A DNA stretch of 64,000 nucleotides from Asparagopsis taxiformis (Eukaryota; Rhodophyta; Florideophyceae; Bonnemaisoniales; Bonnemaisoniaceae): NCBI GenBank assembly GCA_030407315.1, contig JALQPE010000603.1:81761-145760 (forward strand), in the 5' to 3' direction. The translations under genes and the position numbers were made by a program. Under the pieces are notes generated by a model. The model was not told the origin of the DNA. It ran no database searches and saw only the letters and a program-made list of their open reading frames with translations. Positions 1-10,052 of the stretch are shown piece by piece. How positions within the stretch are numbered: the first letter of the stretch is position 1; every line of letters starts with the position of its first letter.

Positions 1-900
1 TCACCGCCTTCCACTCGCGTCACACGCACCCTTTCGCCCGTCTCAATGCCCCCTTGCCTTGACATCCCTCCTATATCAACTAGTTCGACTCGCACCGCGT
101 TGGTCCACTTAGGATGACCATAGTCGCCGCGCCCATTCTTCGACCACATTCGCCGTCCAGTCGCGCCCAATCCCAACTGCCGCACACATACATAAACGAG
201 CTCCCTATGATCACTTTCGCCCGGGCTGTCCCAACGGGCATACGATTCCATCCATACCCTGTCCGCAGATGAGCTCAACTCCCTCGTGCCAATCCCTTGA
301 CGCCATTCGCACCTTCCACACACCCACCTCGCTGTTTCTTACTACCCTTCACACACACCTCGCAGCTGCCCAATCACATCTTCCAGTCAGTCACACTCAG
401 TGATCCATTATCGATTCTCACTAGAATAGATACACCACTGCTAACCTGATAACACGAAAATTTCGTGTACTCTCATTGCTGCGCCAAGCGACACTATCCT
501 TCAAACCTAGCTTCGGACCTCTCCAGTCAATCCCACTTATCTAGCAACCACGTCTCAGTCGCCTTCGTTGCGAGCACGCCCATTGAAACAGCGGCATTCA
601 TGCATTCACTCCCCCTCTTTGCAACGACGATCACTGTTTAGAGAAGATAAGCGCCGCCCCGTCCCGTACTGCAGCCCACCGTAGCGCCGCACCGGGCTGC
701 GCAATATACCATGTACAAAGTCACGCAAATCTCTCTTCAGATATCTGAATTAGAATTGTGACCGCCAGACTATCCAGCGCGCTGCCAACAAACATGTACA
801 CTGCGTCGCACAAACAAATTGCAGTATGCGTGCTCGGCAACCAATGGAGCACTCGCACCTGCACCCACAATCATCCACTATATAATTCGACACAAAATCC
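1..900. other. No supportable gene
   Basis: Short overlapping frames only, with no recognisable domain, no long open frame and no obvious repeat. The stretch is C-rich on the plus strand. Nothing further is visible. Confidence 0.5.
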
Positions 901-917
901 ACCCGACGAAGTCTCTC

Positions 918-1280
918 TTAATTTTGAATCCACCCATCCGTACCAATATCACATCGACATTGTGCACTATCGCTAACACGTCCATCCAACGTACATTGCT
1001 CCATCTCATAAATAAACCCCTGATTCCCCGCATCCGACGCGTTGAACAACCGCAAAGACGCGCACATAAACCCCAAAGCGTCTTCCAACAACTTGAGATA
1101 ACTAATCCCCAGCCCGGAAAACTCATAGCGATCCGTCTTCGACTGCTCCCGATACACAATCGGGCTCTCCAGCAACGTGCAACAGCACAACTGCACGCCG
1201 TCCAACGGGCGTGCACGTGGGGTCTGCGCCAGCACAACGGCAAGTATCGCCTGAACAACGAGCAATTTCCGCCAGATCAT
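918..1280 (-). CDS. Small secreted cysteine-containing protein (hypothetical)
   Basis: An open frame of about 120 codons starting at the ATG at 1280. The first residues (MIWRKLLVVQAILAVVLA) are a textbook signal peptide: a short basic start, a hydrophobic core and small residues before a likely cleavage site. The mature part is about 100 residues and holds seven cysteines, including a CCC triplet near its start and a CRC close to its end. No family is recognised. The ATG was preferred over an upstream in-frame TTG because it puts the basic and hydrophobic segments at the extreme N-terminus. A longer antisense frame (819-1445) overlaps it but has no protein-like features. A small extracellular or cell-wall protein is inferred only from the leader. 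Confidence 0.4.
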   Translation of the reverse strand: MIWRKLLVVQAILAVVLAQTPRARPLDGVQLCCCTLLESPIVYREQSKTDRYEFSGLGISYLKLLEDALGFMCASLRLFNASDAGNQGFIYEMEQCTLDGRVSDSAQCRCDIGTDGWIQN

Positions 1281-1622
1281 CACTGCCAACTACCAACCAT
1301 CCTCCATCGCGTCTGTTGGCACGCCTTTTATGCGCCCCAGTACATGAGCCATGTGAAACCGTGTCCTCGTCCCGATTTGCCATCTTACTATGACAAGTCG
1401 TCCACCCGTAAACGCGGAATCAAGACCGAGCGCGAAGACATGTAACCTATCCACTGTTCGCGTATTGTGTAACCGAGCGGGCGTTTGTGTATGCCGCATG
1501 CGTATCGGACGTGGAATGAGCACACAGAGATACGTCGCGTTTCGTTTTCCGGTTTGTTTCGATCCCATCCGGCGTGAAGCAGCGCGGCGGTTTACATTCG
1601 TGAAACAAGGATGTATCTGCGT

Positions 1623-1670
1623 ATTGCGTGATGCCGCTTGCAACTTAAGTTGCAAGCGGCATCACGCAAT
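1623..1670. repeat. 48-bp perfect palindrome
   Basis: Two 24-nt arms (left arm ATTGCGTGATGCCGCTTGCA followed by ACTT) meet at CTT/AAG with no loop and no mismatch. It lies in otherwise gene-poor sequence. Uninterrupted perfect palindromes of this size are usually short-lived, so it is probably a recent foldback or a minimal mobile-element end. Confidence 0.85.
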
Positions 1671-2990
1671 GATAATTATGCTACGTGTACGACATACACG
1701 CACGCACCCGTGCCAACGCGCTGTCATTCGCGTTTGGTTGCCCCTGTTTTCGTACGGCGTTTCCGCACATCTGAGATCGCTGCACACATCGGTAAATTGT
1801 CCGACACATGTCCTTTGCACAAACGCTTCCACACCGTCCAAATGCACCCGCTTCCTGCGCTGGATACTTGCATGGCACCCGTTTTGTTCTCCGGACAGCG
1901 TGCGTCATAACTAGAATGCACATCGGTACGTACAGCAACCATGGTTGGTGACTGTTAGGCTGCTATACGACGTCGTCCACGCACGCACTTAGTTACCCCC
2001 ATCGCGATGCTTTTTGCCGTGTGATTGCCGCTTCTACGCTCGCTGCCCACCGCTCGCTTTCGCGCTTGCTTCCTCTGCCCACAGCATGCACAAATAATAG
2101 AAAAAGCAGTAGTAAAAGTTAGTTGACTTTTGTGCAAACTTAATCGTGCACGCAGCGGCCGTAATCTTGCGGATAATTGTGGTGATCGTAAAGGCGCAAG
2201 CTTCGAAGGTACAAATACACCAATTATTGTTATTTAGGCTTTCAATCTGGCTGACTGGCATTGCATGAAGTGAAAGGCGGTTAACTCTGTGAATGTGCTG
2301 TCACCGAGAATATTCGTCGTGTAATGGGCAATTTCGCCTGGCTCCTGCCGAATAACCCAGGAATATAAGCATATCTAGCGTGCAGTACATTTGCTCAAAC
2401 TCGCCGTTACTGAAAACAAGCCGATGCCAATGTTCAATCCAGCCTTGGTCGTCGCAATGAGGCAGGGTCCAGAAGAGGGTGATGTGTACTGTGTAGTTAT
2501 AAATGAGAAGTAAAAACAAGGCATCACTCCAGACAATGAGCTACGCGTCCATGGCACGTGCATCGCCCGTACATGTGCTGAATGTTTAACAATAGATGCG
2601 TATTGTGCAGGTGAGAATCCTTGACGGCGTGGAAGTAACGAAAGAGCGTGTGGGTGTTTTGCATGCATAAAGGTGCAATGTATTCTTGTTCAAGTGAAGC
2701 GGAGAGAGGGAATGAAATTGAATTTGAGTTTCAGATCTCGTGGGGATTAGATCTAGTACGAATCGGGCGTGCACTTGCTGTGTGGTAATAGCTCCCCGGG
2801 TGTGTGACCAATCCATTTACACATGAAATATGTGCTCACGTGCTGGTCATTGGCATTGGGTAGAGTAAGAGCCGTGCGCTTAGAGGTAGATCTGGCGATA
2901 ATGCCGGACATATTACATGCCATCTCGACTTGATGTTTGGTTATGGGAGTAATCAAATCGTACTTACAAAATTCTAAAGTATTCTTGCAT
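1671..2990. other. Gene-free stretch
   Basis: Only short mutually overlapping frames; no recognised domain, LTR or tandem repeat was seen. Confidence 0.4.
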
Positions 2991-2995
2991 TTAAG

Positions 2996-3319
2996 ATGCG
3001 CACGCAGAACCGTCAGAAAATGGAGATGCTATCGAGCTCCTGGCGGTTCACGACAGGTGGGGGGGTGTTGACACCACGCTCAGTGGACAAGGTATACAAC
3101 GCTGCATATGCGCCTAAAATAGTAGTGAAGAACTGGGACAAGACGAAACTGTTTCTCCAGCGTGACGGTCTCAAAACCTACTTGGAGAGGGACAAGGTGA
3201 ACTTGCGCAGCGGGGATAACGAGGGGCGGACGGAGGTGATTACGACTATGCAGAAGGGTCCGACCAAGGTGTCTTTCTCACATGCATCGATGAGACTTTG
3301 GATGCTTGTAGGAGACTGA
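2996..3319 (+). CDS. Small hypothetical ORF, 107 codons
   Basis: Begins at ATG 2996 and ends at 3319. The product is basic in the middle (a KNWDKTKLFLQRDGLKTYLERDK region, with alternating charged residues) and has no signal peptide or membrane segment. No family is recognised and there is no supporting context; the next feature downstream is a repeat array. It could be chance. Confidence 0.2.
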   Translation: MRTQNRQKMEMLSSSWRFTTGGGVLTPRSVDKVYNAAYAPKIVVKNWDKTKLFLQRDGLKTYLERDKVNLRSGDNEGRTEVITTMQKGPTKVSFSHASMRLWMLVGD

Positions 3320-3689
3320 GTGAATCATAACCCAGGGCGACCCAATTCTCCTTCACATATCCGGTGCCGAATGATAACCTGCCTTCGTTCGAAATCACGT
3401 TGATCGATAGATACTAGGAAGTGAGAGGGCTATCCAGCTCGCGAATTGCAGCTTGGTCGCGGACAGCGGTTGCGCGCGTGTTTACGCTTGGTGGATTTCT
3501 AGTTCCAAAGTGGAACCTTTGGTATGCGAATCCATCATCTCACGCGTCTTACACGTTTCAAAACTCTGTACATACGGCTGTTCCGGCAGAGTCGGGAGAT
3601 TCATCTGTTCAAATAAATTGAGAACCGTGGGATATCACGCACTCTTGTCACACTCCTCTAAATAGGAAATAATTATCACTACTGTGTCT

Positions 3690-4900
3690 GAAATCGGGCC
3701 TGGGGCAGTACTGTACGGCAGTAAAATTTACTGCCTGAGGCAGTAAAATTTAGTACTGTAAAAATATAAATTAATGCCCTACTTGCCGGCAGTACAGTGC
3801 ACTGCCCGGAGGCAGTGGCCATGTGCTGCCGACGGCGGTAGAAAGTACTGCCTGGATGTATGACGTGAGGCAGTGGTGGGAGGCAGTGATAGTTGCTGGA
3901 TTTAGATTGTCTTTCTGGCAGTGATTTGTGCTACATTGGCCTGTAAAATAAAGTATTATATTGTGCTGACTTGGGCAGCACGGGGAGGGAGTAAAATATG
4001 CTGTCCAGGAATATGGCCCACGGCAGTACTATTTGGTGGCGTGGGATGCACCGTGTGGCAGTAGAAGCTAGTGTTTCCGGCAGCGTGCTGTGCTGGCTGC
4101 GGGCCCGAATGACGGCAGCACATTTTGCTATATTTAGGTAGTGCCCCGATGTACTGTATGATACTGCCTGCAGGTCATGGCAGAGGCAGAGAAATGTACT
4201 GTATTCTATTATTGGACAAAGCAGTAATTTCTGCTGCTGTGTGGTGCTGCTTTTTTTTGTACTTACAGGTAGTGACAAGTCTATGTTCTGGCAGTAGAGT
4301 AATGCAGTGGAATATGATGACAGCAGACATGCTTCGAGGCTGTGTATTGTACTGCCTGTGGAAGCGAGTGGGGACAGTAAATTATGATGTCTGACGAAAT
4401 GTGTGAAAGCAATGAAATGAGGTGCTGATAGTCTCTGGGAAAAGCTGCCTGATAGTACTGCTTTATGATACGAAAAGTGCTACCGTACCGTGCTACTTGC
4501 CGTGGTGGAAAGTGCTGCCGTGCTCTACTACTTGCGTATGTGTAAATCACTACCATGCTGTACTGCTCCAGGATATGTGAATTGCTGCCCCACAGCACTA
4601 CAAAAAGTAGTAGATTTTGATGTATTATAGAGCTTTCCAGATCAGTGTAAAGTACTGTCTGATAGTGTTGTACTCGACAGGGGCATAGGACAGTACCAGT
4701 TACTGCCTGTGGCAGTGCAGTGTACTACCTGGAAGTGCTACCTGTGGCAGTACATTTCACTACCTGGAACTAGTGCTTGAGACAGTACAATTTACTGCCG
4801 GGAAGTCTATACTGCACCAGTAAATTGTAGTGCCTGGCGGTACTGACTCGGACAGAACGGGAAATTAGTAGAATATGATGCCTAGGGTAATACTTTCTAG
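3690..4900. repeat. Dense GGCAGTA / TACTGCC repeat array
   Basis: About 1.2 kb filled with irregularly spaced copies, on both strands, of the core GGCAGTA and its complement TACTGCC, often paired as inverted units such as TTTACTGCCTGAGGCAGTAAA. The same motif fills the ends of the two coiled-coil elements at 11190-11540 and 37930-38290. Clusters of a short motif in both orientations are typical of transposase-binding subterminal repeats in DNA transposons (CACTA, hAT and Mutator types). This array therefore probably marks the 5' end of an element whose gene may be the ORF at 6311-7708. Confidence 0.75.
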
Positions 4901-5409
4901 TGCCTACAATTGATGTTCAGGACGATAGAATCAGGTGGAAATGCCATTCCAGCCGCATGTTCAGGCATCTGGCTACGAAATGTCGGGCAGAATAGAGTAT
5001 CTCTCTCGGTGGTCTTCATAGAAGTGTATAGGGATAACCAAGTGTGATCTAAAAGGATGTCAGAACTTTTATGTAGCAAGGACAACGATGCCTGAAGGAT
5101 TGTTTCAGTTCTATCATTAGACTAGACTACTCATAAAATCGAACTATCGTATCTAAAATCTTACTATCTCTACAACCAGGACTATTGTGCAAGCAAATCG
5201 AGTTCCTTGCTGTTTCAAAACTACATGTGATGTTCAGACAGGAGGGAAATAAACACCATTACAGATGATTTGCAACTGGTTAGCAATCGGATATAGAAAA
5301 GTATTGTAAAGGATGAGAAGAACATGAGTATGAATGGAATGAACAAACTTACCATCATTGAACTATTTTTGCGTGCAACGGTATTGGTTGTAGGTTGGAA
5401 TGACGAAAA

Positions 5410-5516
5410 CTGATCCTATTCTAGTCTATTGATTCGAATGGTTTCTGGCATATGCATTGCTTAAGCAATACATATGCCAGAAACCATTCAAATCAATAGA
5501 CTAGAATAGGATCAGT
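5410..5516. repeat. 107-bp near-perfect foldback
   Basis: Arms of about 53 nt (left arm starts ACTGATCCTATTCTAGTC) meet at GCTT/AAGC with no loop and only two mismatches. It could be a foldback MITE or a tiny terminal-repeat relic. No coding potential. Confidence 0.85.
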
Positions 5517-5718
5517 GAAGAACGATACTCATGGTTAGTGCACTGTCTTCCATGGAAAACATGTGGAAAGAAATGAGAGAGGGGAAAGATACCTACTCGA
5601 CAACGTACCAGCCTTACCTGTCATCTTCATGATACCCGGATGATGAAATGGTCCTATACGTCGCGCGTCAATAGCCTTAAATAGACAGCTCATCCACCCA
5701 TGATAAACTCGTCGTAAC

Positions 5719-5790
5719 TGGAAGGCAGATGATTTGGCAGACGATGATGTGGCAGATGATTTGGCAGCGGATGATCTGTCAAATTTTCTG
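5719..5790. repeat. Short tandem GGCAGATGATTT-like repeat
   Basis: GGCAGATGATTTGGCAGACG, then further GGCAGATGATTTGGCAG-type units, repeats imperfectly with a period of roughly 12-18 nt. It may be a degenerate outlier of the GGCAGTA array upstream. Confidence 0.5.
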
Positions 5791-6310
5791 GAAGTGATAA
5801 AATAGCAGTAATTGAAATCATGCCCCTATGCAATGTCAAACCAACCTAAAAGTCTTGGTAATGATGTTTAGCTGCATACTGAAGGAGAAACATCTAATAA
5901 ATGCTGTAAATTAGAGTAGTAGACAATCCGAAAGAGAATTGCAACCGTGTTCTCATCTATATATAGTTTATTACCATAACAAGATTACTAATGAGGCCTA
6001 TTATACCATGTACTGAAGCTAAATTGTAAATGATTCGTGTGTTTCATTCAGAAAAGGAAGCAGGAATCGTTGGAATCATGAAAGCTCGCTGAAGAACCCA
6101 GCATGGGAAATCAAGTCACCTGTTCCTTGAGTTAGGTAGGACACTAGTCAGTGTGAAGTTTTCGATAAGATGTAACGGTAAGAAAATATAGGTACCATAA
6201 ACTATTACAGTGGCCTGGTTAAAAAGAGACGGATACCATCTTATTAGTTGCCTACTAGTTGACACTAATCCACAATTTGTGCAAGGTTGTCTCGAATCCA
6301 AAGAGAAGAG

Positions 6311-7708
6311 ATGAAACGAACAGCTGTTCGGAAGAAAGGTACACCTCGAAGAACCCGGAGAAGGTTTGAATCATTGTCAATCCCATACGAAAGTGGGACA
6401 AGGCACGAAAATGGGGAAACCCCGCTAGTTTCGAACGAAACATTCGAGGTTCACGCCGATATACCGGACGAAAACGTCGGAAAAGCAACTGCTGAAGACG
6501 AGAATATTTCTAGTGGCAATGGAGAAGAGCACATTGCATTTTTTGAGGCTGGAAAAGTTACCAGAGAAGAAGAAACGATAGGCTCTGAGGAAAGCTCGGC
6601 CGAGAGCTGTGATGACCACGACGGAGAAGAGGCATCGGAAGATGACCGCGGACTTGTGGATAAACTGCTGACCTGGCCAGTATTCTCTGCAATAGTATTG
6701 CTTAGTGGAACGCTACGGATGAAACGCAAGGACTATGAAGGTAGGCGTGAGATGTCTAATTTCAAGCGGGACATTTCGGATCAAGCACCTAGCGACTCGT
6801 ACATGAGGAAAGTCATTTTACCGTTCATTCTGAAAACATGTTTCCCACAAAGCATGGATACAACGTGTGAAATAGATGGAACAAAAAGCGGCTCTAGGCT
6901 TGGAAAGATGTCTCCAGGACTGTCTAGTAGCCGTAGAGCTCATTGTACTACATCGGTACGAGTCGTGCTACCGAGCACATGGGCGGAAAGGGATATACAG
7001 ACCGGACCCATTCTGGACTGCATAAAGTCTAGTAAAAGGGATAGTAGTGATGAAAGAGAAGATGAAGCATATCAAATTGCTTCAGAAAGTATTGAAAACT
7101 CTTTCATTGTCAAATGCCGTTCAGCTGTTCTGAATGACCCATTCCATCGCATTTCGGTAAGTGCATCAGATCATGACGGTCACAAGATGCACAGAAAGGT
7201 ATACGCCCGATATAGAGACGAGTTGAGGATCATATGTATGCCGACGACAAATCAAGAGGCCCTGGTGGCTAAGCTGGGAGGAGCCAGAACGAATCAGGGG
7301 AAGAACATCGAAACTGGAAAGAAATCTAAGAGCAGAAGAAGTTTTCCAGCAAGGAGTGACTGGAGAATAGAAGCTATAGCTTTTGCAATCGGAGAAGAAC
7401 TACAAGAATTAAATATGGAAGGTGTGATAGGCCCGCAACTCGATGCAATGCAAGAAACCGAGAAAAGAAACGCGAGGCGTGTCGTCTCCACCACAACGTT
7501 CGACGGAGAACATTGCAACAATGATATTCGGGCAGGTGACGCTATCACTCTGTTTCGGCCAAAAATTAAGTCTGACGGGAGCACATTCGAAGGGTTACTA
7601 CTCGTGAACAGACATCTGAAGAAGGGACGCTCTGAACATGCAGCTATATCGCGAACAAATTCGGGTGAAAGACGTCCAGCTCATAGGAGCTCCAGACAAG
7701 AGGTCTAG
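6311..7708 (+). CDS. Unknown 465-aa protein of a putative repeat-flanked element
   Basis: A single long frame from ATG 6311 (an in-frame TTG lies 24 nt upstream) to 7708. The N-terminus is basic (MKRTAVRKKGTPRRTRRRF), followed by an acidic Glu/Asp/Ser-rich tract at roughly residues 50-115, then a more hydrophobic block around VDKLLTWPVFSAIVLLSG, and a basic C-terminal half. I do not recognise a catalytic motif or family. It sits between the GGCAGTA array (3690-4900) and the 118-bp tandem repeats (8010-8545), the same order in which the ORF at 36086-37609 sits between its own GGCAGTA repeats and AATACCGGGTATT repeats. It is thus likely the gene of a transposable element, nuclear if the basic N-terminus is a localisation signal. 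The two proteins show no clear similarity by eye. Confidence 0.5.
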   Translation: MKRTAVRKKGTPRRTRRRFESLSIPYESGTRHENGETPLVSNETFEVHADIPDENVGKATAEDENISSGNGEEHIAFFEAGKVTREEETIGSEESSAESCDDHDGEEASEDDRGLVDKLLTWPVFSAIVLLSGTLRMKRKDYEGRREMSNFKRDISDQAPSDSYMRKVILPFILKTCFPQSMDTTCEIDGTKSGSRLGKMSPGLSSSRRAHCTTSVRVVLPSTWAERDIQTGPILDCIKSSKRDSSDEREDEAYQIASESIENSFIVKCRSAVLNDPFHRISVSASDHDGHKMHRKVYARYRDELRIICMPTTNQEALVAKLGGARTNQGKNIETGKKSKSRRSFPARSDWRIEAIAFAIGEELQELNMEGVIGPQLDAMQETEKRNARRVVSTTTFDGEHCNNDIRAGDAITLFRPKIKSDGSTFEGLLLVNRHLKKGRSEHAAISRTNSGERRPAHRSSRQEV

Positions 7709-8009
7709 ATGGCACCCCGGCTCTAAACGTATGGATGCCTGTAGTGAGGGGAATCGTTCCGATGGCAGGAAATATATCCTATACCGATTTCTGCAACTTA
7801 GTTTCTACCGCTTACATAGTACTCACGATTCTCTCTCTCTCTTTCCTCCATTGATAGCCTACTATTGCAGAACTGCACTACATACCGCTCCCGACTTCGT
7901 CTCTTCTCTACTCTCGTTGAGCTGCAGACTTAGTTAACACACCATTTCATTCGATCTGCTGCAGCTCGACAACCCCGCGTTGGCGAATGGAGCTCCCCTA
8001 CTTAGCCTT

Positions 8010-8545
8010 CTCGGGGCAAACAAAATTACTACGTAGTATTCTTGCGTGGCAACTGCCAGTCGCTCCATTTTCATTGCCTGAAATTTAGGTGGAAATTCCC
8101 AGCCAATGACGTCGTTGCACTTGGCCTAGTCCGCCCAAAAACTATACCCGGTATTATTTTGGCATGGCAAATGCCAGGTGCACGATTTTCATTGGCTGAA
8201 AATTGGCTAGATATCTCCAGCCTATCGTGTGCCTGAGCCTGGCCTAGTCTAACTAAAAATTATACCGGGTATTAATTTAGCATGGCAAAGGCTAGCTCCA
8301 CTATCGGCACTGGCTGCAAGTTGGTTGGATATCCCCAGACTAGTTTTTAGCTGAGCCTGGCCTAGTCTAACTAAACATAATACCGGATATTAATTTGGCG
8401 TGGCAAACGCTAGGTGCACTATTCTCACTCGCTGCAAATTTGCTGGACATCCTCATCCTATGGTGCTGCTTTCGTCAGCCTAGTTCGACCAAAAAGATTA
8501 CTGGGTAATATATTGGCATGGCAAATGCCAGGTGCACTATGCCGA
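8010..8545 (+). repeat. 118-bp tandem repeat, about 4.5 units, with embedded palindrome
   Basis: GCGTGGCAA or GCATGGCAA starts recur at 8044, 8162, 8280, 8398 and 8516, an exact period of 118. Each unit ends in a diverged version of an AATACCGGGTATTATTTTGG block. Units differ by substitutions, so the array is not brand-new. Single copies of the palindrome block recur at about 34270, 35655 and 35745. Confidence 0.9.
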
Positions 8546-9077
8546 GGACGGCGTACGAGCTGGAAGGAGAAGTATTGGAAAGGACAGTGGACTACTTGCC
8601 CATGAACACATGTCCTATTGGAAAAATGTGATCATACGCCACAAGTAATGCTGTTACTGTCACTGCAATGCGGTGGGGGGTGAGATATGAGCGTCTGCGA
8701 AAATTTACGTCATTTCACCTAATGTCAGAAGTATAACATAGTACAGAGTAGTATTTGTGCAGCGGAAAGTTGGTACAAGGAAGAAGCAACCAATTCAATT
8801 CAGTGCAAAATGATTTGACTCCTTTCATTTCATTCCAGTGCATAAATGCATTGTAGTGTAATTGGACAGTCAGTGGGTTGGTCATGACCAACACGTCTGC
8901 AGACGGGGCTGAACAACGCAAAACGGGTTCGACCTACACATACGTGATATCCTCAAATACTGCGTACATGTACATGTATTATCCATACATGTGGTCAGGT
9001 TACGTGCCAGGCGTCAGGGTTTGAGAGGTAGTATGGCTGTAGTGATGCGGGAAAGGAATGAAGACAGTGAACGGTAG

Positions 9078-9134
9078 TGTTGAGATCTCAACATCGTAAA
9101 GCTCTAGACCACTCGAGTAGTCTAGAGCTTTATG
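9078..9134. repeat. Two adjacent palindromes
   Basis: A 16-bp perfect palindrome TGTTGAGATCTCAACA (9078-9093) is followed at once by a 36-bp palindrome with one mismatch (9097-9132, arms TAAAGCTCTAGAC) centred on ACTCGAGT. No gene is near enough to assign a role. Confidence 0.8.
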
Positions 9135-10050
9135 ATTGCGGAGTTTTACTTATTTGTACATTTTTCATTCATGGTATCGTGACGAAAGAAGGGGAGGCAT
9201 TGTGACAAGATGTAGTGAGGACTTAGAGAGAGAACGCGCTTGTGGTTCAGTACAGATATATCCATGTATAGTATGAATACTAGGAGAGATGCAAGGAGGT
9301 ATGTTATGGAACTTTATCGCATGCGTGTGTAGCAAAAAATGAGATCCAAACTAATGCTTCCCGGAGTGTTCTGAACCTGGCGAGGCGGTTTGCAATCTCC
9401 AGCACGTTGTTCTGTACAGCCATGGTACATATTTTGTTCGCTCTCCTTTGTTGTATTCGATGTTGCATGAACTGAAGACCGCTCTCCACCCTAGCTCCGA
9501 GCACTGATCTACGTGTTCGACCTTGCCCTTTTCGGGTCATCCATCCATTCTCTTCTTTGTTTATTAGCTCGTTCGTCGGCTCATTCATATATTGAAAGAT
9601 TAGATTGCAATACGCGCATGTATTGTCAAAGCCCATGTCGCACGCACACTAATCGTCCCAAATCAAATCACTCCCCCTCATTAAATCATGCACATTCTCC
9701 ATTCAACTACTATTTCTATTTCCCTGTACTCTCCAGCTCCTCACATCACGAGCGAAAATACGGGACATAGAACACTCTCCCGTGCGTTCGAATATACTTG
9801 CACAATCCCTTTCGCCCCTTCCTCACCCATGTTCCCAGAGTCATGCTTACACGCGCTCTCACTGAGCACAATTCTGAACTTCCATGTTCGGTGTCGAAGC
9901 TGCCACCCGCCTCTTTCTATTTATTATTGCATCTGCACACAATACTGTTTTACGCAATGATGATGCAGCACTCAAACACAAACTCGTTCGCATCTTGAAA
10001 GTCATAGAGAAAACGATTACGTCTTTCGTCAGTTCCGATTTCAGGCCACT
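9135..10050. other. Gene-free stretch
   Basis: Short frames only on both strands, with no domain recognised. The right edge joins a truncated mobile element. Confidence 0.4.
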
Positions 10051-10052
10051 CA

